Below, piece after piece: positions 37,807 to 47,422 of a stretch of 58,633 nucleotides of DNA. This DNA comes from Caldilineales bacterium (GTDB taxonomy: Bacteria > Chloroflexota > Anaerolineae > Caldilineales > Caldilineaceae), in the NCBI GenBank assembly GCA_012271135.1, contig JAAXGZ010000101.1, positions 7,842 to 66,474 of the forward strand, in the 5' to 3' direction. A program made the translations under genes and the position numbers. Positions within the stretch are counted from its first letter, which is position 1; every line of letters begins with the position of its first letter. The notes beneath the pieces were generated by a model. That model had not been told where the DNA came from. It did not search any database and worked only from the letters and a program-made list of their open reading frames with translations.

Positions 37807-39165
37807 TCAACCGGCCCTCTCGTCGCGCGGCAGCATTCTCAGGTAGAGGTCGCTAATCCAACCGTGTCGCTGATCAACGGTGGCGACGGCGTGCCACCGG
37901 CGGCCTCCGTCGGAAACCGGCAAACCGTCGGATGCACTTGCGCTCGTGACCAGGGTTCCTGGGGGCAGCCATGCCATGGGCCCGCTGCTTTGGTCGGGGC
38001 GTTCCCGGAGCGCAACCATCGCGCCTCTGGAACCTGCAATTTGCAGCGTGCGCCCTGCCGGAATGTGGGATTGGACAACATTGTCAAGCCGCGCGATACG
38101 TTGGTGTTCGTCGTCGGACAGCTGTGGAACGGGGCACTCCGCCGTGTCCTGCAGACCCATCGGCTCCGCCCAGGGGATGGGTCGGGCGGCTACGTCGTGC
38201 AACACCGCGGGGTCGCGCAGCACCTGTACTTGCGCCCCCCCAGCCGCGACGTGGTCGACCACAAAGCGCCGGTCGATGGACAAGGCCAGGATCAAGTCTC
38301 TGGGGCGGGTCATGCCATCCTGGACCAGCTGAACAAGCTCGCCAAACGACAAGTCGGTCGAAAGATCGTCCCTGAGCAGCGACAGTGCCAAGGGCAAAAG
38401 CTGCACGGCCTTCACCGGATCCAACTGTTCCCTAAAGGCCCACAACAAGGCCCGTTGACGGGCGATCCGGCCGAAGTCGCTGCTGAAGCCGCGCAGGCGG
38501 GCGTACAGGTAGGCCGTGTTGGCATCCATGTCGACGATGCCCGACGGAATGAACAGCCATTCCATGCGATTGGTATTGGCATCCCAGATCCGCTCGTAGA
38601 ATGGACAGTGCAACTCCATGCGCAACGTGCCGATCAGCTCGAACAACGGCTCCAGACCGTGCATGTGAAACCGCACCCAGTGGTCCACCCGAATGCCCAT
38701 GAGGTCGTCCAGGACATTGGCTAGGTACACGGGTCCCATGCCCGGTCCCTGCCGCTCGCCCAGATAGTCCAACTGGTTGATGCGCAAGGATCCATGGTCG
38801 GGCAACTGCACATGCAGGTCCCGCGGGATGGAAATGAGGACAATGTGGTCGGGTTGGATGGACACCAGAATTAGGGTGTCGGTGCGCCAGGATCCAAAGG
38901 TTGCGGTTCGATCCGTTCCCAAAAACAGCACGTAACCCGCCGGTTCGGTCACCGGTGCAGCCAGTGGTTCCTCGTGTCCGACTCCTGCATCGAGACGAGG
39001 GGGAACGATCGGCAGATCCGGAAAGGGAGGCAGTCCCTGCCGGCACCCCGCACTCAGCCATGCGCCTACAACCAGAATTGCGATGTGCACCCAACGACCA
39101 ATCCCGGCCGCGGGCGGCCCATAGATCACTGATCGATCCCAGTGCGATGCGTACTTGCAGGTCAT
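37807..39165 (-). CDS. LytR-CpsA-Psr (LCP) family protein, lipoprotein-like
   Basis: A 452-residue LCP protein. The signal segment at about 20-40 ends in LSAGC, a lipobox-like site, so a lipid-anchored extracellular protein is likely. The LCP domain (about 75-270) has WRTDTLILVSIQPDHIVLISIPRDL, and RGFSSDFGRIARQRALL with the conserved arginines that hold the polyprenyl pyrophosphate. A C-terminal part (about 360-450) resembles an SH3-like fold. LCP enzymes attach glycopolymers to peptidoglycan or proteins. The ATG at 39165 is chosen because it lies just before the signal. It is the second of two tandem LCP genes, 19 bp apart. Confidence 0.83.
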   Translation of the reverse strand: MTCKYASHWDRSVIYGPPAAGIGRWVHIAILVVGAWLSAGCRQGLPPFPDLPIVPPRLDAGVGHEEPLAAPVTEPAGYVLFLGTDRTATFGSWRTDTLILVSIQPDHIVLISIPRDLHVQLPDHGSLRINQLDYLGERQGPGMGPVYLANVLDDLMGIRVDHWVRFHMHGLEPLFELIGTLRMELHCPFYERIWDANTNRMEWLFIPSGIVDMDANTAYLYARLRGFSSDFGRIARQRALLWAFREQLDPVKAVQLLPLALSLLRDDLSTDLSFGELVQLVQDGMTRPRDLILALSIDRRFVVDHVAAGGAQVQVLRDPAVLHDVAARPIPWAEPMGLQDTAECPVPQLSDDEHQRIARLDNVVQSHIPAGRTLQIAGSRGAMVALRERPDQSSGPMAWLPPGTLVTSASASDGLPVSDGGRRWHAVATVDQRHGWISDLYLRMLPRDERAG

Positions 39166-39184
39166 CCGGATTGGAAGGCGGTGG

Positions 39185-40609
39185 TCAGCGACAGACAGGT
39201 GCCGCCGCAGCCGCACCCACGATCGGCTCGCCCATCTGAGCCCCCGGTTCGCGGTCGAGTGCCGCACTGATGTCCGCGCGGATCACATCCCAAATCGGCA
39301 GCCACACCTGCATGCCCTGCTGCCAGCCAGTCTCCATGTGCCGCTGCGGAGACAGCGACACAATTTCGACCTGTGACGCATCCAGGTCGTACGCCAACCG
39401 CGCCAGCTGGATTGCGTTAAGAAGCCCGATGTTGGTGTCAACGGCATCTTTCACAGTGGTGTAGAGGGCCGGAATTTGGGACACGAGCTTGCGCACCTGG
39501 AAGCGGCTGCGCAGGGCCAGCAGGACCTGTTGCTGGCGGTCGACCCGGGACAAATCGCCTCCCTGCGCGCGGCTGCGCACGTAGGCCAGCGTCTGGGCAC
39601 CATCAAAGTGGTAGCGGCCCGGTTGCAGGTTGAGATAGATGTTCTCCGTCGGTTTGATGTCATACAAGGCGCAGGGTACATCGATGTCGATCCCGCCCAG
39701 GCTGTCCACAATGCGGACAAACCCTTCGAACCTGAGCTTCGCGTACAGATCGATCGGAATGCCGAACTGCTCGTCGATTACGTGGGCCAGCAGTTCGACG
39801 CCCCCACCGGGTTTCCACTGCTCGCCCCAGTAATCGAATGTGTTGATTTTGCTGGCCAGCTCCGGCTCGGTCGATTCAACCCACATGTCCCGAGGAATGG
39901 AGACGACCACCACCTTGGGCAATTCCTTGTTGATTACCGCCACCATGATCACGTCGGTTCGCCAAGTTGGGTCACTCGGCCGCTGATCGCTGCCGAGCAC
40001 GAGAATGGTTTGAATACCCTTGCCGGTCCTCACCAAGGGGGCCTGGGGTTCTTGAAGCTGTGGTGCGGGACCGAGTCCGGCGGGTGTCGGCCTGGGTCCG
40101 ACCGGTTCTTCCCGTGCGGGAATTTCGATTTCGGGCACATCCAGAGCCGCCGCCGGACCCCGCGCCGATGCCTGCCGACTGTTGGCCGGATCGCCGGATC
40201 CGGCCAAGTCGGTTTTCGGGCCAAGCGGTTCCTTCTGCTCAAAATACGGAATGCTGACGGAACCGGACGGAGTGCCGTTTTCCGTTACGGGTTCGGGTGG
40301 TTGGTTGGGGATTTCAGCCTGGCCTTCGGAAGGCAGGTTCACCGAGGGAACCCGGATTGCGGTCGGCGTGGCGGCCGCGGGGACCGCCTCCCCCAATCGG
40401 GGCACAGCCCCCCCGCCGGGCGGCAACCACTGCGATCCCCAGTCGGTGACACCTTCCAGCAAGCGCATGGGATTGAGGTCGGCAGCATCCAACTGTCCAG
40501 GATCCGGTGCGAAGCGCACCAAACCGAAACAGAGTGCGACGGTACAAAAGACCGTCAAGGTCCGGATCAACAAAACACGCACAGGGGATGGAGGCCCCTC
40601 TGAACCCAT
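39185..40609 (-). CDS. LytR-CpsA-Psr (LCP) family protein
   Basis: A 474-residue LCP protein with an N-terminal membrane anchor (about 10-30, VLLIRTLTVFCTVALCFGLV), a long Pro/Glu-rich extracellular linker (about 60-200), and the LCP domain (about 200-400): ILVLGSDQRPSDPTWRTDVIMVAVINK, VVSIPRDMWV, and AYVRSRAQGGDLSRVDRQQQ. It would sit outside the membrane and transfer lipid-linked glycopolymer. The order suggests cotranscription with the downstream LCP gene. The 168-bp gap to cinA (40610-40777) shows nothing notable. Confidence 0.88.
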   Translation of the reverse strand: MGSEGPPSPVRVLLIRTLTVFCTVALCFGLVRFAPDPGQLDAADLNPMRLLEGVTDWGSQWLPPGGGAVPRLGEAVPAAATPTAIRVPSVNLPSEGQAEIPNQPPEPVTENGTPSGSVSIPYFEQKEPLGPKTDLAGSGDPANSRQASARGPAAALDVPEIEIPAREEPVGPRPTPAGLGPAPQLQEPQAPLVRTGKGIQTILVLGSDQRPSDPTWRTDVIMVAVINKELPKVVVVSIPRDMWVESTEPELASKINTFDYWGEQWKPGGGVELLAHVIDEQFGIPIDLYAKLRFEGFVRIVDSLGGIDIDVPCALYDIKPTENIYLNLQPGRYHFDGAQTLAYVRSRAQGGDLSRVDRQQQVLLALRSRFQVRKLVSQIPALYTTVKDAVDTNIGLLNAIQLARLAYDLDASQVEIVSLSPQRHMETGWQQGMQVWLPIWDVIRADISAALDREPGAQMGEPIVGAAAAAPVCR

Positions 40610-40777
40610 GGTCCGCAGGGAGCCGCGTGCAACGACGTGGCCGCATGGTTACATCGGCCGTGGACAGATACTACCTGAACTTCGGACTTTCCTTTGTTTT
40701 GAGTCCGTTCCGGTTTTCCGTCGACATCAAACGCACATCTGTCAGGGACCGGTGCCGAGGGTCCGGACAACCTATTG

Positions 40778-42028
40778 TCACGTACGGGCCAACAGCCATC
40801 GGCGGACCAAATCGAAGCATCGGTTGCCTATCCAGATCGCCGTTAGTTTATCCGTGCCGCCAAAGGAGAACCGAGCCCGGCGTTCGCCGTGCCGATCACC
40901 CAGCAGTACCCAAGTGTGGCCTTTCCGGTTCTGGTAAACACCGTGGTCATCCCCGGTTGTTCCCAGAACCGTTAGGCGCAGGCTGTCGGGACAGGCGGCC
41001 GACAGCACCAGATCAATGGCTTCCAGTGCCTGCTCATACTCCTCTTCGGACGCGTCTGCTTGAGGCAGGAGCGCGGCGACGCGGGACCGTACTTCTTCTC
41101 CTCGAGACCGTTCGTCAAGCACCGCGTCGCCTTCATGCGACCGCAGACGCTCCGCAATGCGGCCTTGCGTGTTGAGTTCGAACGACGCAAGGGTTTGGTT
41201 GTGGGTCTCCAGCAACTCGACAATGTGTCTGGCAATGTCCAGGCCCTTGATGTCGCTGTAGATGTGATCTCCCAGACGACTCCGAACCTGTTCTTCCATC
41301 TGGTCCAGAAGGCGGTCTGCCTCGTCCGCGTCCCGGCCACGGGCCGTCAATCGAACGTCGGCCTGCCCGGTGTGCGCGGCCAGCCCCACCGTCGGATTCT
41401 CGCCGGCCATCAGATCCCTGATTTCATTGTCGATTGCACTTTCGCCAATTCCGATTGTCCTCAGGGTCCGTACGTGAATGACTCCTGTTCCACCCGTCCG
41501 TTCCGAAAGCCAGGGCAATACGCTGTCGGCCATCATGCGCTTCATTTCGCGCGGAACCCCCGGCAGTGCGAAAACCGTGCAGTTCCCTCTGGCAACCCGA
41601 AAGCCCGGAGCCGTTCCGACGGGGTTGGGCACGATGGTCGCGGTGGCAGGAATCAGTGCCTGCTGTTGGTTGTTCGCTGTCATCCGCGTACCCCAGTTCG
41701 AGAATCGGGCCTGCAACGCCTCCACTGTTGCCTGGTCAAGAACCAGTTCGTCACCTACTGCCAAGGCAATGGCGTCGCGGGTGATGTCGTCTGCCGTGGG
41801 CCCCAGGCCGCCGGTCACGATGACCACATCACTCCGGCCAATACACCGTTGCAACACTTCGGTCACCCTTCCGATGTTGTCGCCGACTGTACTCTTGTAG
41901 TACAGGTTGATTCCGACTGCGTTCAGCTGCTGGGCAATCCAAGCCGCGTTGGTGTCTACCGTCTCACCCAGCAGAATCTCGGTTCCGGTAGTGACGATTT
42001 CACCCTTGAGCCAGACAGACGAGGGCAT
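40778..42028 (-). CDS. CinA-like protein with degenerate amidase domain
   Basis: A 416-residue protein. The N-terminal MoCF-biosynthesis-type domain (about 1-165) is well conserved: GTEILLGETVDTNAAWIAQQL, then GGLGPTADDITRD and ALPGVPREMKRM; in CinA it has ADP-ribose pyrophosphatase activity. The C-terminal half aligns in position with the nicotinamide-nucleotide amidase domain but lacks the ESCTGG nucleophile motif (here ASFELNTQGR), so that activity is probably lost. The ATG at 42028 has AAGGAG 9 bases upstream; the GTG at 42049 lies before that Shine-Dalgarno sequence. The 119-bp gap to the CpXC gene shows nothing notable. Confidence 0.82.
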   Translation of the reverse strand: MPSSVWLKGEIVTTGTEILLGETVDTNAAWIAQQLNAVGINLYYKSTVGDNIGRVTEVLQRCIGRSDVVIVTGGLGPTADDITRDAIALAVGDELVLDQATVEALQARFSNWGTRMTANNQQQALIPATATIVPNPVGTAPGFRVARGNCTVFALPGVPREMKRMMADSVLPWLSERTGGTGVIHVRTLRTIGIGESAIDNEIRDLMAGENPTVGLAAHTGQADVRLTARGRDADEADRLLDQMEEQVRSRLGDHIYSDIKGLDIARHIVELLETHNQTLASFELNTQGRIAERLRSHEGDAVLDERSRGEEVRSRVAALLPQADASEEEYEQALEAIDLVLSAACPDSLRLTVLGTTGDDHGVYQNRKGHTWVLLGDRHGERRARFSFGGTDKLTAIWIGNRCFDLVRRWLLART

Positions 42029-42147
42029 AACGAGCAACTCCTTGACCACGCAATCCGGGTGGAGGGTGATCCAAAAAGCAAGGTATGGTCCGAATACTCA
42101 CCGACGAAGCCGCGCCGGGGCCCGGCCTGACACCCGTTTGGAGCAAG

Positions 42148-43725
42148 TCAGCGCCTCAGCAAAAGCTCATTGCGCAACGAGCGGATTTTGCGGGCCTGGA
42201 CCTCCATGTCGTTCTCACCGAGCTCCTTGGCCATTGTGTCGAGCTTCTCAAGCAACGAATCGCTGATCAAGTCTCCCTGACGCTCCATTGCCGCACGCGT
42301 TTCCCCCACGGTACGGGCCGAGATCAAGGTGAAGAGGAACCGGTCTTCCTCGGACATTGACTCCGCCTGAATGTTGAGGGCAATGTCGCGGATTTCGAGC
42401 AGGCGGTTTACTACCTGAGGTGCCTGATTCTTCTGAGCCTGGGCCATCATGTTCATCAGGACGTTGAAGAAGGGCCCGCGCAGCATTCGCCTCTGCCGGC
42501 GAAGTACCTCAGCAGGATCCTGGCTTTGCAGGGCGGCCGAAACGATGGCCACACAGGCCTGGTAGGCGTTCTGCTGCAGGGTTGCTACTTGTTGCTGGAT
42601 CAGCTTGATCTGGCTGTCGATTTGTTCCCGCATCCGGCCCAGACTGTTCTTGACCTGATCATCGGTCTCTAACTCGATGAGGGTTGACAGTTCCAGCAGA
42701 AACTCGTAGTCGAACTGCTGCGGCACCGCCTGCACCAAAGCCAGAACTACATCCTGGCCGTCTCCGACCGTCCATAGTTGGACCAGCCGTGTAGCCAATT
42801 CTTCCTTGTCCATGCCGGCCTGAAGTTGTTGCAGGATGTCCTGGAGCGTGTCCTGCTGCTTCTTAATCTCCAATCCGGCTTGTGTGTTGGCGGACAGCCA
42901 GGCAATAACCTGCTGCAACGGCGAGCCTGCGTGCTGCTCAGGGGCCTCCTGCGAACCCAACTGCATGGCTAGCAGAAGGAACTCGCGATCGATCAGGGCT
43001 GGTTCCGACCGAGCGAGTTCAGCCAGGGCGGAAGTGTCGTCCGCGACCCCCAACATGCGTTGCAGCAGCGACAGGGCGGCCGCCCTGTGTTCCCGCATCT
43101 CACGGGTTACACCCTGAAACTCCCACAGGGCGTCATGCAGACGGTCCAGGGCCATGAACTGGCGCGGGGCCAGCATGTAACCCTTGCGTTCCCCCGCAGG
43201 CACACGGGCAAGGAACGTCGATTGCAAGCTGCCAATCACAGCCTGCGGCGAGCTCGCTGCTCCAGCCTGTTCCGGCACGACCACCCCCAGGAACTCCTGC
43301 TGGGGCCAATGCACCATCACGGGGAACTGGGTCATCAGCTGATTGCCACAGCTTCCGCATTGAGCGGTATTGAGCTGACCCGACAGGAACATGGTTAGCA
43401 GGGCCGGATTCGCTCCATAGTCCTGGATCGGGAAGACCAGCGATGCCACCTCGGCGTTGCACTGAGGACAATCCAACTGGACCTGGCTCGGGGGGTAGTG
43501 CAGGCTTTTCAGGAACTGTTGAACCTGTTCCAAACCGGCGGCCGCGTCCCTGTCGGGTGCATCCTCCGTTGGCTGTCCGCCCGTTTCGGACACCGGAACA
43601 TCGGCGGGGGTCGGATCCGACGACAACGGCACCGGATCCGGCGGACGTGAAACACCGGGGACAATCAACTGTTCCGGCCCTGCGGGTTTGCTGGGTTGTC
43701 CGGGGATGATGAGTCTGTCACTCAT
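42148..43725 (-). CDS. CpXC-domain protein
   Basis: A 525-residue protein. A Pro-rich N-terminus (1-65) precedes a CpXC domain (about 80-155) in which Cys86/Cys89 and Cys123/Cys126 form two CxxC knuckles likely to bind one zinc. The rest (about 200-525) is Gln- and Leu-rich, predicted helical, with coiled-coil character. The function is unknown to me. The ATG lies within the 3' end of the HAD gene (8-bp overlap), so the two are translationally coupled. No membrane segment is visible, so it is probably cytoplasmic. Confidence 0.75.
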   Translation of the reverse strand: MSDRLIIPGQPSKPAGPEQLIVPGVSRPPDPVPLSSDPTPADVPVSETGGQPTEDAPDRDAAAGLEQVQQFLKSLHYPPSQVQLDCPQCNAEVASLVFPIQDYGANPALLTMFLSGQLNTAQCGSCGNQLMTQFPVMVHWPQQEFLGVVVPEQAGAASSPQAVIGSLQSTFLARVPAGERKGYMLAPRQFMALDRLHDALWEFQGVTREMREHRAAALSLLQRMLGVADDTSALAELARSEPALIDREFLLLAMQLGSQEAPEQHAGSPLQQVIAWLSANTQAGLEIKKQQDTLQDILQQLQAGMDKEELATRLVQLWTVGDGQDVVLALVQAVPQQFDYEFLLELSTLIELETDDQVKNSLGRMREQIDSQIKLIQQQVATLQQNAYQACVAIVSAALQSQDPAEVLRRQRRMLRGPFFNVLMNMMAQAQKNQAPQVVNRLLEIRDIALNIQAESMSEEDRFLFTLISARTVGETRAAMERQGDLISDSLLEKLDTMAKELGENDMEVQARKIRSLRNELLLRR

Positions 43726-44668
43726 GTAGAGTTCCTGTACGAACTTGGAATTCCTGAACGACGGCAGGCAATTCTGAAACGTGGTCGATGCAGGCGGCTG
43801 CCCCTGCCTCTAGAAACAACTCGAACTCCGATTCGGGTACGACACTGACCGCGCCAATCCACAAGGCCTCGGATGGTTCCCGCGCGTCCCATCGGTCGTA
43901 GTTGAGTACCAAATCCAGATCGTCCCGCGTGTCGCCGGAGTACAGAATGGTCAGTTCGCGGCCGCGCTGCGCAGGGAGGCGGGATCGCATGCGATCCACA
44001 CACCATGACACAACAGCCGGATCGGGTTTTTTCAGTATGTCGCCACGGCACATGCAGTCAAAGTCGATGTAGTCGAGCAACGGCCCGTTGTCCAACACGG
44101 TCTGCAACTCAATCAAGGGCCGTCCGGTGGCGATGCCCATGGCATCGATCCCCAGATGCTGGAGGCAGTCCAACAGGGACGCAGTCACCAAGGGGCGTTC
44201 GGCATGCCAGGTGCCCGGCAGGTCTGCGTCGTGGACTGGGGGGGTATCCAGCACGCCGCCGATGCGTTCGCTGCCCCAATACACAAGGTCGAACCAGTAC
44301 TGCAGCAGTTCGAATTCCAGGTTTGCGCCGAACCCGCGTTGCTCCTCAGCCCAGGCACGGCCCCTTCCGCGTGTCGCGGCCGCCGCCGCGCCCAGATCCT
44401 TCCAACCGGCCAACAGCGCAACCAGAACGACATAGGTGAGGTCCCAGTCGCTGTTCAATCCGCCGGCCAGCCTCATCGCACGCAGATCGGGTGCCCCAAC
44501 CTTGCCGGACAGGTCGTCGCGGCCCATGTGTTCCGCCAACAGGTCGATGGTCTGGACAATCGCGGGATCGTAGCTCCCGGTGGTGTCCCACAGAACACCG
44601 TCGACATCGAAAATCAGACTATCAACAGGTCGGGGGGGAGTGATGTCAGTGGCCAGCACTCGGGCCAT
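43718..44668 (-). CDS. HAD-superfamily hydrolase
   Basis: A 316-residue HAD phosphatase-type enzyme. The nucleophile motif is LIFDVDGVLWDT with Asp21 and Asp23. Motif II is probably the IATGRPLIE segment, the lysine of motif III falls in ILKKPDP, and motif IV is ILYSGDTRDDLDL. A helical cap lies between motifs I and II. It resembles phosphoglycolate-phosphatase-like members, but the substrate is open. The ATG at 44668 is chosen from its Shine-Dalgarno sequence (AAAGGA about 8 bases upstream) and because the long upstream extension is Arg-rich and unconserved. Confidence 0.83.
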   Translation of the reverse strand: MARVLATDITPPRPVDSLIFDVDGVLWDTTGSYDPAIVQTIDLLAEHMGRDDLSGKVGAPDLRAMRLAGGLNSDWDLTYVVLVALLAGWKDLGAAAAATRGRGRAWAEEQRGFGANLEFELLQYWFDLVYWGSERIGGVLDTPPVHDADLPGTWHAERPLVTASLLDCLQHLGIDAMGIATGRPLIELQTVLDNGPLLDYIDFDCMCRGDILKKPDPAVVSWCVDRMRSRLPAQRGRELTILYSGDTRDDLDLVLNYDRWDAREPSEALWIGAVSVVPESEFELFLEAGAAACIDHVSELPAVVQEFQVRTGTLHE

Positions 44669-45135
44669 GGGGGGTTCCTTTGGCCTAGGACGGTTTTGGA
44701 CCTGGGGCGAGCGAGCCGATTCAGGCGATGTCAAATGCCGTTTAGCCGACGCACGTCTTGTGCGTCGGGGCGTCCGGACACACCCTGGGCCTTTCGCAAG
44801 CCGACCCTTGCCGGCAACACCCGTTGGGAACGCGCAATCCGATTCCACGGATGGATTTCGGTCCCAAGGCTCCGCCTAACCCTGCAACCGGGTTTAATGC
44901 AGCCAATGGCAGGAGTGCGGTTTCCCCGGGCCGAGGCGAAGCACCGTTAAGCATGTGGGATCCAAGGATAAACAATGCGCCCCCAACCAGGCACCGACGA
45001 CCGGCAATTCGCCGCAGCAAGAATGTATCATACGGGTCATGGTGCTCGGCAAACCTGTACGGGGACGTCCTTAACTGGCGTGCCGCGCCACGAATTGCCG
45101 CAGTGTGGCAGCAAGATGATTCCGGACTCCACCAC
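44669..45135. other. 467-bp divergent intergenic region with inverted repeat
   Basis: No gene was recognised between the HAD and SDR starts. A perfect 9-bp hairpin lies at 44746-44768 (CCGACGCAC, loop GTCTT, GTGCGTCGG) with no T-run on either side. A TATCAT at about 45030 could be a -10 element for the SDR gene. No tRNA, tmRNA, RNase P or SRP RNA signature was found. Confidence 0.4.
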
Positions 45136-45873
45136 GTGCTGAACTTACAAGGCAGGACCGCTTTGGTCACCGGCGCCAGCAGCGGTTTCGGGGCGGCCAC
45201 CGCGCGGGCGCTGGCAACCCGGGGTACGCGGGTGGCCATGATGGCACGCACGGCGAGCGCGCTGGAGCAACTTGCCGGGGAAATTGAGTCCACGAGTGGG
45301 TGTGCACTGGCGATTCCGGTGGATGTAGCCAACACGGACGCCCTCGGCGCGGCATATGAGGAAGCCGCCGACCACCTGGGTCCAATTGAAATCCTGGTGA
45401 ACAACGCCGGCACCAACGTCATTCCGCGCCGTTACGCCGACACCGGACTTGACCAGTGGCGAACGGTCCTGGCCGTAAATCTGGACGCGGCGTTTCTGTT
45501 GACCAAACTGGTCATGCCGGGCATGCGTGCACTTGGACGCGGCAGCATCGTCAACGTTGCATCCCGGGCCGCGAACTATCCCAGCCTTTTGGCCGGCGTG
45601 TCGTACAGCAGCAGCAAGTTGGGCATGGCGGCGCTCAACCGAATTGCCAATGAGGAAGGAAATCCCTTCGGCATCCGCGCGATCCTGGTCAACCCAGGGG
45701 TTGGTGCAACGCCGATCCTGGATCGACGGCCCGATCCCCCTCCCCAAGAGATGCGGAACCGGATGCTGCAAGCTGAAGACGTGGCAGACGCCATTGTATT
45801 TGCGGTCTCGCTGCCTTACCGGGTATGCCTGGAAAACATGGACGTCTACCCCACCGACCCGGATGTACGCTAG
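45136..45873 (+). CDS. Short-chain dehydrogenase/reductase (SDR)
   Basis: A 245-residue classical SDR. TGASSGFGA is the nucleotide-binding turn, NNAGTN the structural motif, and SYSSSK contains the catalytic Tyr-x3-Lys pair; the catalytic Ser lies in NVASRAANYP. The cofactor is NAD(P), with Arg after the second strand (MMARTAS) favouring NADP weakly. The GTG at 45136 gives the normal family N-terminus; no ATG is available in frame nearby and no Shine-Dalgarno sequence is obvious. Substrate unknown. miaB follows 46 bp later. Confidence 0.85.
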   Translation: MLNLQGRTALVTGASSGFGAATARALATRGTRVAMMARTASALEQLAGEIESTSGCALAIPVDVANTDALGAAYEEAADHLGPIEILVNNAGTNVIPRRYADTGLDQWRTVLAVNLDAAFLLTKLVMPGMRALGRGSIVNVASRAANYPSLLAGVSYSSSKLGMAALNRIANEEGNPFGIRAILVNPGVGATPILDRRPDPPPQEMRNRMLQAEDVADAIVFAVSLPYRVCLENMDVYPTDPDVR

Positions 45874-45919
45874 GGATTCGGATGACAAAAGGCCTGCCTG
45901 GTCTACCGGGCCGAGAGAA

Positions 45920-47362
45920 ATGACAACAATGGACAGGAAATTCCACATCTGGACGGTCGGCTGCCAGATGAACACGGCCGATTCCCAGCATGTGGCGGAC
46001 GCGCTCACCGATCTGGGCTACACTGCGACCCGCGACCCGGATGAAGCACAGGTAGTTGTCCTGAACACCTGTGTGGTTCGCCAAAGCGCAGAGGACAAGG
46101 CGGTGGGCAAACTCGGCGCGCTCAAGGGCTGGAAGTCGGGGCAGCCGGATCGAACCCTGGCCCTGATGGGTTGCATGGTCGGGGTCAACCCGCCCCCTGC
46201 CCTGCTCGAACGGTTTCCCCATGTAGACGTGTTCATGCCGCCCAGCGAGCCACTGCCTTTGGTCAACCATTTGCTGCAGGACACCATCAATCAAGACTCG
46301 GAATCGTTGATCAGGGACCTGACCTCCGCGCGCCACACGCTGCAGGACGCCGACGCAACGCGCAATGTCCCGGGCCGCGCGGGCGACGACAGCCTGCATC
46401 ATCAAGGGGTGACCGCCTACGTGCCGGTGGTGTATGGATGCAGCCATGCCTGCACCTTCTGCATCATCCCGTTCCGGCGCGGCGTCGAACGCAGCCGGTC
46501 CTTGGAGGACATTCGAAGGGAAGTGGAACTCCGGGTGCGCCAAGGTGCCCGCGAAGTTACGCTTTTGGGTCAGATCGTGGATCGGTACGGCTACGACCTG
46601 CGTGGACCACTGGGCCACAGCGGACAGGTTCCGGTGCATGGAGGCCTATCGGATTCCAAGGTGCCGGACCTTGCCGACCTGCTGCGTGCGATCCACGACA
46701 TTTCCGACCTGTGGCGTATCCGATTCCTGACCAGCCATCCAACCTACCTGTCGGACCGCATCCTGGACACCGTACGCGATCTGCCCAAGGTGTGCGAGCA
46801 AATCGAGGTGCCGGCCCAGGCCGGCAACAACGACGTCCTGCGAAACATGCGGCGCGGCTATACGCAGGAGGAGTATCGCGACCTGATTGGACACATCCGA
46901 GCCAAACTGCCGGACTGCAGCATCCACACCGATATCATTGTGGGATTCTGCGGGGAGACGGACAGTCAGTTTCGGGACACGGAGGCCCTACTGCGCGATC
47001 TGCAGCCGGAAAAGGCGCACCTTGCCCGGTACAGTCCCCGGCCGGGCACGGTCAGCGACCGTCGGATGAAGGACGATGTTCCCGATTCCGTGAAGCGCGA
47101 TCGGCATTCCCGCCTGGACTCCCTGATGCGCGACATCTGCCTGCGCAAGAACCGCCGCCAGCTCGGCGATTCGGTGGAATTGCTGATTGAACGCCGCCAC
47201 AAGGGCCGGTGGCTCGGGCGCACCCGCCAGAATCGGCTGGTATTCGTGGAACACGATCAGGACTTGACGGGCTGCATGGTGAACGCACGGATCAGTTGGG
47301 CGGGGCCGTGGTCCATGCAGGGACGGCTGGAATCCATTCTGAACAGCCCGTCTGCCTGCTGA
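45920..47362 (+). CDS. miaB: tRNA-2-methylthio-N6-dimethylallyladenosine synthase MiaB
   Basis: A 480-residue radical SAM methylthiotransferase acting on A37 of tRNAs that read U-starting codons. The N-terminal cluster-binding cysteines are Cys15, Cys51 and Cys85; the radical SAM CxxxCxxC is Cys174, Cys178 and Cys181 (GCSHACTFCIIP). RRGVERSRS matches the MiaB RGRERSR-type segment, separating it from MtaB and RimO. A C-terminal TRAM-like region is present (about 420-480). The segment at 120-165 between the two halves is longer than usual. The ATG at 45920 has a weak GAGAGA upstream. Confidence 0.9.
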   Translation: MTTMDRKFHIWTVGCQMNTADSQHVADALTDLGYTATRDPDEAQVVVLNTCVVRQSAEDKAVGKLGALKGWKSGQPDRTLALMGCMVGVNPPPALLERFPHVDVFMPPSEPLPLVNHLLQDTINQDSESLIRDLTSARHTLQDADATRNVPGRAGDDSLHHQGVTAYVPVVYGCSHACTFCIIPFRRGVERSRSLEDIRREVELRVRQGAREVTLLGQIVDRYGYDLRGPLGHSGQVPVHGGLSDSKVPDLADLLRAIHDISDLWRIRFLTSHPTYLSDRILDTVRDLPKVCEQIEVPAQAGNNDVLRNMRRGYTQEEYRDLIGHIRAKLPDCSIHTDIIVGFCGETDSQFRDTEALLRDLQPEKAHLARYSPRPGTVSDRRMKDDVPDSVKRDRHSRLDSLMRDICLRKNRRQLGDSVELLIERRHKGRWLGRTRQNRLVFVEHDQDLTGCMVNARISWAGPWSMQGRLESILNSPSAC

Positions 47363-47422
47363 TCGGCGGGCTGCGCCTTCCGGGACCGCAGCTTCTGTCC
47401 GATACCAAACCCGGGTTTCCCT

